Assembly (NCBI GenBank): GCA_037445555.1
Contig: JBBIKG010000008.1
Span: 1-64,000 of the forward strand
Direction of reading: 5' to 3'
From: JAAYJT01 sp037445555
GTDB taxonomy: Bacteria; Bacteroidota; Bacteroidia; Bacteroidales; JAAYJT01
Length of the DNA stretch: 64,000 nt
Under the pieces are notes generated by a model. That model had not been told where the DNA came from and searched no databases. It saw only the letters and a program-made list of their open reading frames with translations. Below, one piece after another: positions 29,801-37,346 of this stretch; position 1 is the stretch's first letter, and each line of letters begins with the position of its first letter. Made by a program: the position numbers and the translations under genes.

Positions 29801-30000
29801 GATGTGGGAGGAGCAACAAGCTCAAACTTCCCGTTCATATCCGTACTGGTACCAAGTGTAGTGCCTTTAACACGAACAGTAACACCCGGAATAGGCGTGC
29901 CTTCTTCCTTGCTTGTCACCGTTCCTGAAACCGGCCGCTGAGCAATCACAGCCTGCCACGCAATGAGCATGCAGGCAAGCAGAATGGTAATTTTTCTCAT
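26839..30000 (-). CDS. SusC/RagA TonB-linked outer-membrane transporter (pair 4)
   Basis: TonB-dependent importer, 1053 residues. Seen: signal peptide (about 1-20), carboxypeptidase-regulatory-like domain (about 22-95, PIPGVTVRVKGTTLGTST), the classical segment IEEFVVIGYGVQQRRDVSGS, a plug with 'SGSSSPLYVVDG' and 'DASATAIYGSRAANGVI', and a barrel ending ISFGINVTF. The 364-nt gap upstream (30001-30364) holds the leader element and a TATATTAG element and otherwise shows nothing. The ammonia-lyase gene lies upstream in the same direction but is too far away for tight coupling. Confidence 0.95.
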   Translation of the reverse strand: MRKITILLACMLIAWQAVIAQRPVSGTVTSKEEGTPIPGVTVRVKGTTLGTSTDMNGKFELVAPPTSVLVFSVVGLKTLEVSLENRTTVSVAMEQDVFAIEEFVVIGYGVQQRRDVSGSITTVRGDAIKTIPVQTFDQALQGKAAGVTLTIPNAVLGNPPMVRVRGFNSISGSSSPLYVVDGVPVFTGDLSRTNSALNALGDINPADIASIEVLKDASATAIYGSRAANGVIIITTKKGAAGKVTVSYDANMGYSSAYRLYDLMDAYQFIEVKNQARANANNLAAAYFVQKDKDGNDVNTNWNDYVYQTGFQHTHSLSVSGGSPTTSYFLSVGYSNNDGIIKTNNYIRKNARLNLDHKLNRWVSLGASLNYTNSFTNAPNTGSLAGANFSTAGAGRLAFVTSPVVPVYLPNGDYNIDWANNRVGLGTNTQPVGFFHPVFLQDKNYGNSQSDRLLTNLSVTAEPIKGLFLRSVFGLDNSLVESKTFWHPDHGDGRTNGGEVFNYFDRRNRWNWTNTINYGMNLFEKLNLKALVGSEEQYSNFNGWSGRRTGLADVFFTDYQGSFTTPQQPPTAMLSENYFTSYFGRINADWDKKYYIDFSARRDGFSGLAAGNKYGNFGGASAMWNISNEEFVKNSSLGDYLSDLRIKASYGRVGNISGVGSYASLFLYGAGTYNQEATLFFNQAGNADLKWETSNKFDVGLSFAILRDRMQFEFNYFNNDIDGLILNVPQSPSKGIPGNVLPMNVGSMFNKGLEFTLTSYNINKAKFKWNTNFNFTYLKNEVTSLADGVPFLAGVTQLETTNRTIVGYPLGMIWGVRTDGVDPATGRRVFWRKNYNTSGKWDGTYTKVFYNHQSGVATSGWRDADGNVSRSVDISNDGEPLGSPIPKYFGGLDNTITFGNFDFNLGLTYAFDFYVYNGSKAGLRDQRNWNNSAEVAEKYWKKAGDITPIPRPVWGDNVSNGSSMVQEQNMERGDFVKVRNLSLGYTLKNNLLKRANVSSLRIYSQIFNAYTFTNYTGADPEISSNGDTNLTPGVDRNTVPQARTISFGINVTF

Positions 30001-30009
30001 AACTGGTTT

Positions 30010-30021
30010 GATTTTGGTTAA
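30010..30021 (-). promoter_or_regulatory. Conserved susC leader element, copy 4
   Basis: Minus strand TTAACCAAAATC, ending 9 nt before the ATG of susC 4; 11 of 12 bases equal to the other three copies. Confidence 0.55.
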
Positions 30022-30222
30022 TAAATAAACAATACGTAAAACTGGTCTTAGAATTTAGGTTTGACTGTCATTAATAAATATGGGTTAAACTTTCATCTGT
30101 CATTCAAAAAATACACACGCCACAATGCTACCATGTTGCGCCACGATAGCAACTGGCTGAATATCTGATTTTTAATCACAAATTCGTTAATTCCAACCCT
30201 TGCTTGTCGATTAAAAACGGTG

Positions 30223-30230
30223 CTAATATA
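30223..30230 (-). promoter_or_regulatory. TATATTAG promoter-like element, susC pair 4
   Basis: Minus strand TATATTAG followed by CAC, about 223 nt before the ATG of susC 4, preceded by TTTTTGTTAT as at pair 3 (TTTTTGATAG). Confidence 0.4.
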
Positions 30231-30364
30231 ATAACAAAAACATATAGTACGCATCTGTTTTGTGAATTTTATGGGTCTCCACAAAAATTTTTATTACTAC
30301 TGCGGGGAATATCAGGAACCGATGAAGGCAAAGGTGCACACGGTCTGTTTCGGCATGTGGCAGG

Positions 30365-31903
30365 TTATTCAAGGCTCCCGACATTTTTCTCTACCTCCGT
30401 CAGGATTTCACATGACTTGACAAGCTCCTTCATCGCATTATGGTCGGGATACAGGGGCCGGTCAATATCAAGATAGTTCACATATTTTCTGATAACGGCA
30501 CGTGCCACCCGGGACCCTGCCCCGAATAAATAAGGAGTTTCAAACTTTTCGCGCAGGTCAAGTGCCTGGGCGGCACACATTAGCTCGATGCCAAGAATTC
30601 CGTAAGCATTGTCAAGGATCTGGAAATTTTTCAGGGCGGTGTTCATGCCCATTGACACAAAATCTTCCTGATCGGCAGCGGCAGGAATGGATTGAATGGA
30701 GGCTGGCATCGAAAGGATGCGTTGTTCCACTATCTGCATGTCGGCCGTATACTGGCTGAGCATCATGCCCGAAAACATACCGGCGCCCCTGGTCAGAAAG
30801 GGTGGCAATCCAACGCTTAGGGCAGGGTTGTTCAGCCGATTCATACGCCGCTCAGATAGCACGCTAACCATCGTAACGGCTGCGCCAATCATATCCATGG
30901 GCAGGCTGACCGGTGTTCCCTGGAAGTTAGCTCCTGAGAGTTGCAGGTTTTCTTCGGCAAAAAAGATAGGATTGTCGCCCACGCCATTCAGTTCAGTCTC
31001 AACCTGGCTCCTGGCCCATGCCAGGGCATCATGCGCGGCCCCGATCACCTGGGGCGTTGAGCGCATGCTGTAGGCGTCCTGCACTTTAACTTTTAACCGT
31101 TTTTCCATCAGGTCGCCACCGGCTGCCACCTTGCGGATGGCGGCTGCACTGCGGATGGCGCCGGGGAAACCCCTGACCTGGTGTATTTTATGATTGTAGG
31201 GACCGAAATTTGCCTTCAAAGCTTCGAGGGTCATGGCACATGCAATCTCGGCCTGCTTGAGCCATCGGTTGGTATCATAGAGCATGATGGCGCTCATGGC
31301 AGTCAGCACATTGGAACCATTGATGGCGGCAAGGCCATCGCGTGCCTGCAGGCCGGGCACAGCAATGCCGGCCCGTTCTAGAGCTATGTGACCCTCAAGG
31401 AGTTCGCCCTGATAATATGCAAGTCCTTCGCCCATCATAAGCAAGGCGATTTGCGACATGGGCGAAAGATCACCGCAGGCGCCCACGGAGCCCTGGCGGC
31501 ACACATGGGGTGTAACGCCTTTGTTAAGCATATCAACCATGGTTTGGGTAATTTCAAGGCGAGATCCGGAATTACCGTGGGCATGTACGTTGATGCGTCC
31601 AAGCATGGCCCCCCTTACCCATTCTTCGGGCATAGGATCGCCTATACCTGCGGCGTGGTTATAAATCAGGTACTTCTGAAAATCCGCTACCTGTTCATCG
31701 GATAAAACCACTTCCGAAAATTCTCCTATGCCGGTATTGATGCCGTACATAATCTCCCGGGCTTCAATTTTTCTTTCGAGCATAGCCCGGCAGGCGTTGA
31801 TGCGTTCAACAGCTCCGGGATGAAGCTGAACGTGCTGGTGGTGTCGGGCGACATTTACCACATCTTCGATGGTAAGCCCTGATCCGGTAATGATGAGTGT
31901 CAT
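30365..31903 (-). CDS. Histidine/aromatic amino acid ammonia-lyase family enzyme with Ala-Cys-Gly triad
   Basis: MIO-dependent lyase homologue that would remove ammonia from histidine or an aromatic amino acid. Seen: Tyr53 (MYGINTG), Asn82-His83 (the selectivity pair, close to the Ser-His of HAL), the MIO-forming triad as Ala142-Cys143-Gly144 instead of Ala-Ser-Gly, QDAYSMR and NFQG motifs, and QEDFVSMG near the E414 region of HAL. Cys143 is encoded by TGC at 31475-31477. In Pseudomonas putida HAL the equivalent Ser143 can be changed to Cys with MIO still formed, so the protein may be active. At 512 residues it is full length. There are no hut genes beside it, so the substrate is uncertain: histidine by overall motif pattern, but with differences (NH, QEDF) from the canonical copy at 40503. 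Confidence 0.85.
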   Translation of the reverse strand: MTLIITGSGLTIEDVVNVARHHQHVQLHPGAVERINACRAMLERKIEAREIMYGINTGIGEFSEVVLSDEQVADFQKYLIYNHAAGIGDPMPEEWVRGAMLGRINVHAHGNSGSRLEITQTMVDMLNKGVTPHVCRQGSVGACGDLSPMSQIALLMMGEGLAYYQGELLEGHIALERAGIAVPGLQARDGLAAINGSNVLTAMSAIMLYDTNRWLKQAEIACAMTLEALKANFGPYNHKIHQVRGFPGAIRSAAAIRKVAAGGDLMEKRLKVKVQDAYSMRSTPQVIGAAHDALAWARSQVETELNGVGDNPIFFAEENLQLSGANFQGTPVSLPMDMIGAAVTMVSVLSERRMNRLNNPALSVGLPPFLTRGAGMFSGMMLSQYTADMQIVEQRILSMPASIQSIPAAADQEDFVSMGMNTALKNFQILDNAYGILGIELMCAAQALDLREKFETPYLFGAGSRVARAVIRKYVNYLDIDRPLYPDHNAMKELVKSCEILTEVEKNVGSLE

Positions 31904-32046
31904 AAGCGTGTATTTATCGTAGGTACATTTATGGCTTTCGTGCCCGGCCTCACACCGGGTATATATAATTTAATGTATCTGAACGGTTTCTTCGGCCAGT
32001 AACAATTATCTTCAAACCATGTGGGAAAAGTGTGAGCAGTTTACAA

Positions 32047-33222
32047 TCAGTCGTTGCGTGATTCGGAAGAAATGGTGTGCATCTTGGTTACAGGTCTTCC
32101 GTCGAAGATGATGCGGTAGGTGATGTGTTTTTTTGAAAATTTACCTTCCACGGCAGCATGGAGGCGCTGCATTTTGGGATTGAAATCACCTACCCATGAC
32201 AATTCTACCTCTTTGTAAGAGGGCTTGTGTTTCATCATTTTATCCATGTGCCAGAAAATGGCCGATTCAATTCCGTAGCGCTGAAACCGGGGTATAACCC
32301 CCATCACGGTAATACGGGCTTTTGTAAAAAGCTTTTTTCGTCTGAGTTGAAGGAATTTCAGTTTATCGAAGAACGAGAGCTTTCCGTCAAAGAACCTGAG
32401 TATCTGGTTGACATCCGGAAACATCACCAGAAAGGCGATAGGTTGATTATCGTGATAGGCAAACCAGATGAATTCTTCGTCGAGAATGACCCGGGCTTTT
32501 TCCAACTCTGCCTTAACTGAATCGATTTTCAGGGGGGTGAAGTGTTCGTGGTACACCCATGCCTGGTCATACACCTCTTTCAGGTCATGGATATATTTAT
32601 CGGCTTTTTTAAATTGGAAGTGCTCGAAACTGAATCCCGGTTTCTGCCTCACCCAGTCGGCTATCTTCCAAAAGCGTTCGGGGAAAGGCCGGGTCAGGTC
32701 AATTTTATTGGTAATCTGCTCATAATATTCACGAAACCCGTATTCTTCAAACAATGCCCTGTAGTAGGGCTTATGGTAATTCATGCCGTAGCTGGCATTT
32801 TCAAAACCATCGACGAGCAAACCCCAGTAGGAGTCATTTTCACCAAAATTTATCGGGCCATCCATGGCTTCCAAGCCCTCTCCGATCAGCCATTGGCGGC
32901 ATGCATCAAACAGCATGGAGGCTGCTTTACTGTCGTCAATACATTCAAAAAAACCCATGCCTCCGGTTTTTTGTTCGAACCGGGCTGCCTTGGCGCGGTT
33001 GTAAAACGCCGCCACACGGCCTGTCAGGTTGCCGTCATCATCTGTCAAAAACCACCGGATAGCATTGCCACCCTGAAAATAGGCATTTTTTTTGGGATTG
33101 AATATGGCCTCGATGTCTTGGTCGAGAGGACAAACAAAATAAGGATCATCTTTATAGATAACCCTTAGCACATCGTGGAACTGTTCGGCAGTTTTACGAT
33201 TGGTAACCTGTATTAGTTTCAT
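32047..33222 (-). CDS. GNAT-fold N-acetyltransferase-like protein
   Basis: Cytoplasmic protein of 391 residues of a type common in Bacteroidota and usually annotated only as GNAT-like. Seen: an N-terminal half with 'DDPYFVCPLDQDIEAIF' and 'GRVAAFYNRAKAARFE', and a C-terminal acyl-CoA-binding-like pattern 'VMGVIPRFQRYGIESAIFWHM' (about residues 306-326), where the V-x-P-x-x-Q-x-x-G-I spacing matches the GNAT pyrophosphate-binding loop. The acceptor is unknown. It is divergent from the Lpt-type permease gene and has a good promoter of its own at 33263-33293. Confidence 0.7.
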   Translation of the reverse strand: MKLIQVTNRKTAEQFHDVLRVIYKDDPYFVCPLDQDIEAIFNPKKNAYFQGGNAIRWFLTDDDGNLTGRVAAFYNRAKAARFEQKTGGMGFFECIDDSKAASMLFDACRQWLIGEGLEAMDGPINFGENDSYWGLLVDGFENASYGMNYHKPYYRALFEEYGFREYYEQITNKIDLTRPFPERFWKIADWVRQKPGFSFEHFQFKKADKYIHDLKEVYDQAWVYHEHFTPLKIDSVKAELEKARVILDEEFIWFAYHDNQPIAFLVMFPDVNQILRFFDGKLSFFDKLKFLQLRRKKLFTKARITVMGVIPRFQRYGIESAIFWHMDKMMKHKPSYKEVELSWVGDFNPKMQRLHAAVEGKFSKKHITYRIIFDGRPVTKMHTISSESRND

Positions 33223-33262
33223 GACCGGCTGGTTGATACGACGTTGCCCCTGTGGTGGATGG

Positions 33263-33293
33263 CAAATATAATCAGATTATCCGCATCTCAAAA
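33263..33293 (-). promoter_or_regulatory. Promoter of the GNAT-like gene
   Basis: Minus strand TTTTG (33289-33293), an 18-nt spacer and TATATTTG (33263-33270), 40 nt before the ATG at 33222. Confidence 0.6.
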
Positions 33294-33335
33294 TATGCAT
33301 AACTTTTTTTAACCAGTCTGTACGGCTTAAATCCG

Positions 33336-33343
33336 TAATTTTG
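33336..33343 (+). promoter_or_regulatory. Bacteroidota -7 element for the LptF/LptG-type gene
   Basis: TAATTTTG, an exact TAnnTTTG match 23 nt before the ATG at 33367. No clear -33 TTG. Confidence 0.4.
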
Positions 33344-33366
33344 CCCAACAAAGTACCGAAATCACA

Positions 33367-34830
33367 ATGGCCTTTCCCCGAATTAAGAGGCTCGACTGGC
33401 TCATTCTTAAATCGTATGCCGGACCAATGGCGCTCACGTTTGTGATAGCGATATTTGTGCTGGTGATGCAGTTTGTGTGGAAGTATGTGGATGAACTGGT
33501 TGGCAAGGGCTTGCCCTGGAGTGTAATTGCCGAGTTGTTGTTTTACGCTGCTACCACTTTTGTGCCGATGGCCCTGCCCCTTGCGATTCTCCTGTCCTCG
33601 CTGATGACCTTCGGCAACCTGGGCGAGAATTACGAACTGGTTGCAGTCAAATCTTCAGGAATCTCGCTTCGAAGGGCTATGTATCCGCTGATTGTCCTTT
33701 CTGCTGTAATAAGTATCGTCGCGTTTTATTTTTCGAACAACCTGCTGCCTGTCACCAATCTGAAATTCCGGACCATTCTTTATGATGTCCGCCAGACAAA
33801 ACTGGCACTCAATATCAAGGAGGGAATTTATTACAATGGCCTTGACGGGTATGTCATCAGGGTTGGCAGCAAGGATAAGGATGAGAAGACCCTGCGGGAT
33901 ATCATGATGTATGATCATACCTCGGGATTAGGAAACACAACCTTCAGCAGGGCGGAATGGGGTACGATGGAACAGACTGATGACGGGCGTTTTCTGGTGC
34001 TGACACTTTATAACGGCGAAAGCTACGATGACAAACCAAACCGGAATAACCCGGTGGGCAATCCGTTTACCCGCATCAGGTTTGATAAAGAGGTGAGGCG
34101 TTTCGACCTGTCTGCATTTAAGCTGAACCGCACTGATGAGGCATTTTTCAAGAACAACTACCAAATGTTCAACCTGAAGCAACTTAGCCATGCCCGCGAT
34201 TCGCTTTACACCGAACTTGAGAACAGGTTGAACAACATCGCCCGTTCGGCCCGGTACAATTATTATTATTTCGCAAACATAGATACGACCAAGTTTGTTG
34301 CCCGGGACACGAGCCTGAGGTTTCGTGGTGATTTTCTGGCTGGATTTACGCAAGAGGAAAGGGCCAACGTAATAGAATCGGCATTGAACGCGACCCGGAA
34401 TATGCAATCAACCTCAGATTATACCGTATCAAGTATAGAAAGCCAACACAAAACCATCCGCCGTCACGACATTGAGTGGCACCGCAAGTTTACGCTGTCA
34501 TTTGCCTGTTTTATCCTGTTTTTTGTGGGGGCACCCCTTGGTGCAATCATCCGAAAGGGCGGGTTGGGCATGCCAATCGTAGTATCTACATTTCTTTTTA
34601 TACTTTTTCACATAGCCTCCACTACCGGTGATAAATACGTACGCACGGGGCTTCTCGACCCGTTCACTGGCATGTGGTTGCCCACCGCCCTTTTTCTGCC
34701 GCTCGGAATCTGGCTCACATACAAGGCCGTGACCGACTCGCCATTGATGGATGCTGACGCCTGGGGCAAGTTATTGAAAAGGATTCATGCATCTGACCCC
34801 GCCAACCAGGATCAGGGTGGCCGACCGTAA
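33367..34830 (+). CDS. LptF/LptG-family lipopolysaccharide export permease
   Basis: Inner-membrane component of the LptBFG ABC extractor that lifts lipopolysaccharide from the inner membrane towards the outer membrane. Seen: three N-terminal transmembrane segments (about residues 20-42, 55-80 and 100-125), including 'PMALPLAILLSSLMTFGNLGENYELVA' at about 77-103, which is typical of the YjgP/YjgQ family. A long periplasmic jellyroll-like region with a Bacteroidota-specific insertion (about 140-375) follows, then three C-terminal membrane segments beginning 'FTLSFACFILFFVGAPLGAIIRKGG'. At 487 residues it is longer than E. coli LptF/G (about 360) because of the periplasmic insertion. Its stop abuts that of the convergent GT2 gene. 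Confidence 0.88.
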   Translation: MAFPRIKRLDWLILKSYAGPMALTFVIAIFVLVMQFVWKYVDELVGKGLPWSVIAELLFYAATTFVPMALPLAILLSSLMTFGNLGENYELVAVKSSGISLRRAMYPLIVLSAVISIVAFYFSNNLLPVTNLKFRTILYDVRQTKLALNIKEGIYYNGLDGYVIRVGSKDKDEKTLRDIMMYDHTSGLGNTTFSRAEWGTMEQTDDGRFLVLTLYNGESYDDKPNRNNPVGNPFTRIRFDKEVRRFDLSAFKLNRTDEAFFKNNYQMFNLKQLSHARDSLYTELENRLNNIARSARYNYYYFANIDTTKFVARDTSLRFRGDFLAGFTQEERANVIESALNATRNMQSTSDYTVSSIESQHKTIRRHDIEWHRKFTLSFACFILFFVGAPLGAIIRKGGLGMPIVVSTFLFILFHIASTTGDKYVRTGLLDPFTGMWLPTALFLPLGIWLTYKAVTDSPLMDADAWGKLLKRIHASDPANQDQGGRP

Positions 34831-35994
34831 CTACTGGTTTCGTTTCGTGGGAGTCCACACCCCCGTCAGGTTCCCCTTCATGAAGTTGATCATACCCATG
34901 AGCAATGCAAGGTTCATGGCATAAAAGTGGGTGATGAGCCTCAGCAGGCTGATGTGCAGGTGTATTGCGGCTCCCAGCCGATCGAGGACAGGCACTACAC
35001 ACATAAGAAACAGCTGGAAAATACTGATGTACACGAAATAACTATCAGAAGTGGCCAGCACCGCGCTTGCCAGCAGCAACAGGAGCAGTAGCACCGGACC
35101 GAGCCACCGTATAACCTTATGCGATAGAAATGCGAAGCTAATCGGCTTCCAGGGGGTAAGCAGCAGGTGTGCAAATCGGGCCAGGTTCTGGAAATTTCCG
35201 GTGGCGATTCGAACTTTGCGCCTGTACTCCAGCCAAAGATTGTTTGAAACATCTTCAAATACCATTGCCTTCAATTCGTTAATGGCCTTTTTTCCGGACT
35301 CAAGAATGCGCATACAGATAAAGAAGTCATCTACCAGCGACTCGGGTGGAACAGGGATGAATTCATCCCTCCGCACGGCATAGCATCCGCCGAACGGTCC
35401 CATCATCGCGCCCCAGGCAAGGCTCTCGTAGTGTTTGATACTGACCTCACGGGTGATGTATGCTTTCTCCTGGTACGAGATGCCATCGGGCTTCGTACCG
35501 GTATTAATCATACGCGAATCAACCAGGCCGATCGTCGGATTTTTGAAATGTTTTGCAAGCTCAAAAATCGTTTGCGGATGAAACATCACGTTGGCATCCG
35601 TAAACACTAATATTTCGCCTCTGGCTTCACCCGCCAGGTCGTTGATCACTGACGGCTTGCCGCGTCTCTGGCTGAAGTGAAGGCACCGGATATTCGAATA
35701 TTGCCGGGCGAGTTGCCGGACAATCTCAACGGTCCGGTCGCCGGAGGCATCACTCCCTACAAGGATTTCAAGCTTTCCTGCCGGGTAATCTGACCCAATC
35801 ACACTTAAGATCTTCTCGCCTATCACCTTTTCCTCGTTATAGGCGGATATCAGAACCGAGACTGTGGGTTCTTCACCCCGACCATAAGTGAGCGGGTTGG
35901 GCTTTTTTCTGATCGAAATTAAACGGACCAGTGCCGGGTAAAGGACGTAGGTAAAACCGACCAGGAGCAGTGATATCCAGAAAACAAAAAGCAT
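34831..35994 (-). CDS. Membrane-bound family 2 glycosyltransferase
   Basis: Transfers a sugar from a nucleotide donor, probably for surface glycan synthesis. Seen: an N-terminal membrane segment (about 1-24), a GT-A domain with 'VSVLISAYNEEKVIGEKI' at about 49-66, the DASGDRT motif near 101, the metal-binding DAN of 'VFTDANVMF' near 138, VDDFF near 223, and three C-terminal membrane segments (about 285-370). This is the hyaluronan-synthase- or cellulose-synthase-like layout. It starts 1 nt after the upstream GT4 gene on the same strand, so the two form one operon from the promoter at 37234-37265. The acceptor is unknown. Confidence 0.88.
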   Translation of the reverse strand: MLFVFWISLLLVGFTYVLYPALVRLISIRKKPNPLTYGRGEEPTVSVLISAYNEEKVIGEKILSVIGSDYPAGKLEILVGSDASGDRTVEIVRQLARQYSNIRCLHFSQRRGKPSVINDLAGEARGEILVFTDANVMFHPQTIFELAKHFKNPTIGLVDSRMINTGTKPDGISYQEKAYITREVSIKHYESLAWGAMMGPFGGCYAVRRDEFIPVPPESLVDDFFICMRILESGKKAINELKAMVFEDVSNNLWLEYRRKVRIATGNFQNLARFAHLLLTPWKPISFAFLSHKVIRWLGPVLLLLLLLASAVLATSDSYFVYISIFQLFLMCVVPVLDRLGAAIHLHISLLRLITHFYAMNLALLMGMINFMKGNLTGVWTPTKRNQ

Positions 35995-35995
35995 C

Positions 35996-37210
35996 TCAGG
36001 GAAGATGAGTTAGGTAAAAACGGGCCAGTGCGTCGGCTACTTTCAGGTTATCGTAATTCTCGCGGGCAAATTGCATGGCGTTTTGTCCCATGGCTTGAAT
36101 ACGTGTAGGATCACCAAGCAGGTAGTGGAGGGCCTGCACCATCTCGTCAACCGTGTCGGCAACCATGATATTTTCCTTGTGGCTGCAATCAATTCCTTCC
36201 ACGCCCACAGTAGTTGAAATAATGGCTTTGCCCAGGGCCATGCCCTCGATGATCTTGATGCGCAGGCCGCTGGCCGAAAACAAGGGGACGACCATGATGC
36301 CTTTGCTGCGCATGAATTCGAAGGCATTATCCACCTCGCCTAAAAAGACAACGTTGGGCAATGCAATATTCGAAAAGGAAAAGGTGGCGTTACGCCCCGC
36401 CAGGTAAAACTTCAGGTGAGGAAATTCACGGTGTATCCGAGGCCAGGCATGGGTTAGGAACCAGCGCACACCATCAATATTGGGAGCCCAGTCCAAGGCT
36501 CCGATATGAAAGATTGAATTAAGATCCTCGCCGTTGGTAGCAGGTATGAGTTCATTCGGATCGATCCCGGTGGGTGAAACATGGATGGGCAGTTTGCATC
36601 CTAGCCGGCGGTAAATGGCTGCATCGCGTGCGGTAATGGGTATCAGCACATCGTAGTTGTTGATCATTGAGGTTTCGAACCTTTTGATCCGCTTTGCCAG
36701 GCTGTGAAGGTAGGCCCGTTTGGGCCAGGGAGTCATCACTGATACCCTTTGCCATATTTCGTGCTCTACGTTGGGCGGCCTCATGCTTATGAGTGAGGTG
36801 GTGTGTCTGCGGATAGTACGGATGTAGGGCCCCAGGTAGGCGCCTTCGAGGTGTATTACATCGAAATGCCGCTGTGAGAGCAACTCGCCGAGTTTCTGGT
36901 CGTAGGCCGGAGTTATAAACCGCTCGGCATTGTAAGGTACTGAGCTTATCAGAAAATTTCTCAATGCCCTCAGTACCGAAATATCCGTATTCACATCCAC
37001 AGGGATTATTTCAATTTTTTGGCGCACCTGATCCGGTACATTTTCGAGCCTGAAATAGTGTTTCGACGTGTTCATGACGAGCATGGTAACCGCATGGCCC
37101 AGATCGGCGAGCCCTAATGCTGTGTTTAATGTGGCAATTGCTCCTCCATCCTTGGGAGGATAGGGCATTTTGTTCGAAAGCATCAGCACCCTGAGCCTGG
37201 AAGCACTCAT
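35996..37210 (-). CDS. GT4-family (GT-B) glycosyltransferase
   Basis: Cytoplasmic retaining glycosyltransferase of 404 residues. Seen: N-terminal Rossmann start 'RVLMLSNKMPYPPKDGGAIA' with the glycine-rich GGAIATLN loop, and C-terminal donor-binding motif 'ASGLRIKIIEGMALGKAI' at about 307-324 (Gly-x-Arg-x-Lys-x2-Glu-Gly), which is diagnostic of GT4. 'HIGALDWAPNIDG' is similar to the glycosyltransferases that build sugar chains of exopolysaccharide or lipopolysaccharide. It is the first gene of a two-gene operon with the GT2 gene and has the best-scoring promoter in this part of the window. The exact sugars cannot be inferred. Confidence 0.88.
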   Translation of the reverse strand: MSASRLRVLMLSNKMPYPPKDGGAIATLNTALGLADLGHAVTMLVMNTSKHYFRLENVPDQVRQKIEIIPVDVNTDISVLRALRNFLISSVPYNAERFITPAYDQKLGELLSQRHFDVIHLEGAYLGPYIRTIRRHTTSLISMRPPNVEHEIWQRVSVMTPWPKRAYLHSLAKRIKRFETSMINNYDVLIPITARDAAIYRRLGCKLPIHVSPTGIDPNELIPATNGEDLNSIFHIGALDWAPNIDGVRWFLTHAWPRIHREFPHLKFYLAGRNATFSFSNIALPNVVFLGEVDNAFEFMRSKGIMVVPLFSASGLRIKIIEGMALGKAIISTTVGVEGIDCSHKENIMVADTVDEMVQALHYLLGDPTRIQAMGQNAMQFARENYDNLKVADALARFYLTHLP

Positions 37211-37233
37211 AAATAAATTGGCGGTTGGCTATG

Positions 37234-37265
37234 CAAACATAGGTATATGATTTGTGGTATCCAAA
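37234..37265 (-). promoter_or_regulatory. Promoter of the GT4-GT2 operon
   Basis: Minus strand TTTG (37262-37265), a 20-nt spacer and TATGTTTG (37234-37241), an exact match to the Bacteroidota consensus, 24 nt before the ATG at 37210. Confidence 0.7.
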
Positions 37266-37312
37266 GAATGGGACATTACGGATGCGTTCAATGGGTGCTT
37301 TCGCTGTTTTAT

Positions 37313-37320
37313 TAGTTTTG
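37313..37320 (+). promoter_or_regulatory. Bacteroidota -7 element for ettA
   Basis: TAGTTTTG, an exact TAnnTTTG match 26 nt before the ATG at 37347; the -33 box is not convincing. Confidence 0.4.
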
Positions 37321-37346
37321 CACCGGAATGTTAAAGACCTTTTATT

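Noticed and set aside
31940..31970. Hairpin CCCGG/CCGGG downstream of the GNAT-like gene
   Set aside because: Only 5 bp with no T-tract, too weak to call a terminator.
32542..33168. 208-codon open frame antisense to the GNAT-like gene
   Set aside because: The minus-strand protein has a promoter and a family pattern; the plus-strand frame has neither.
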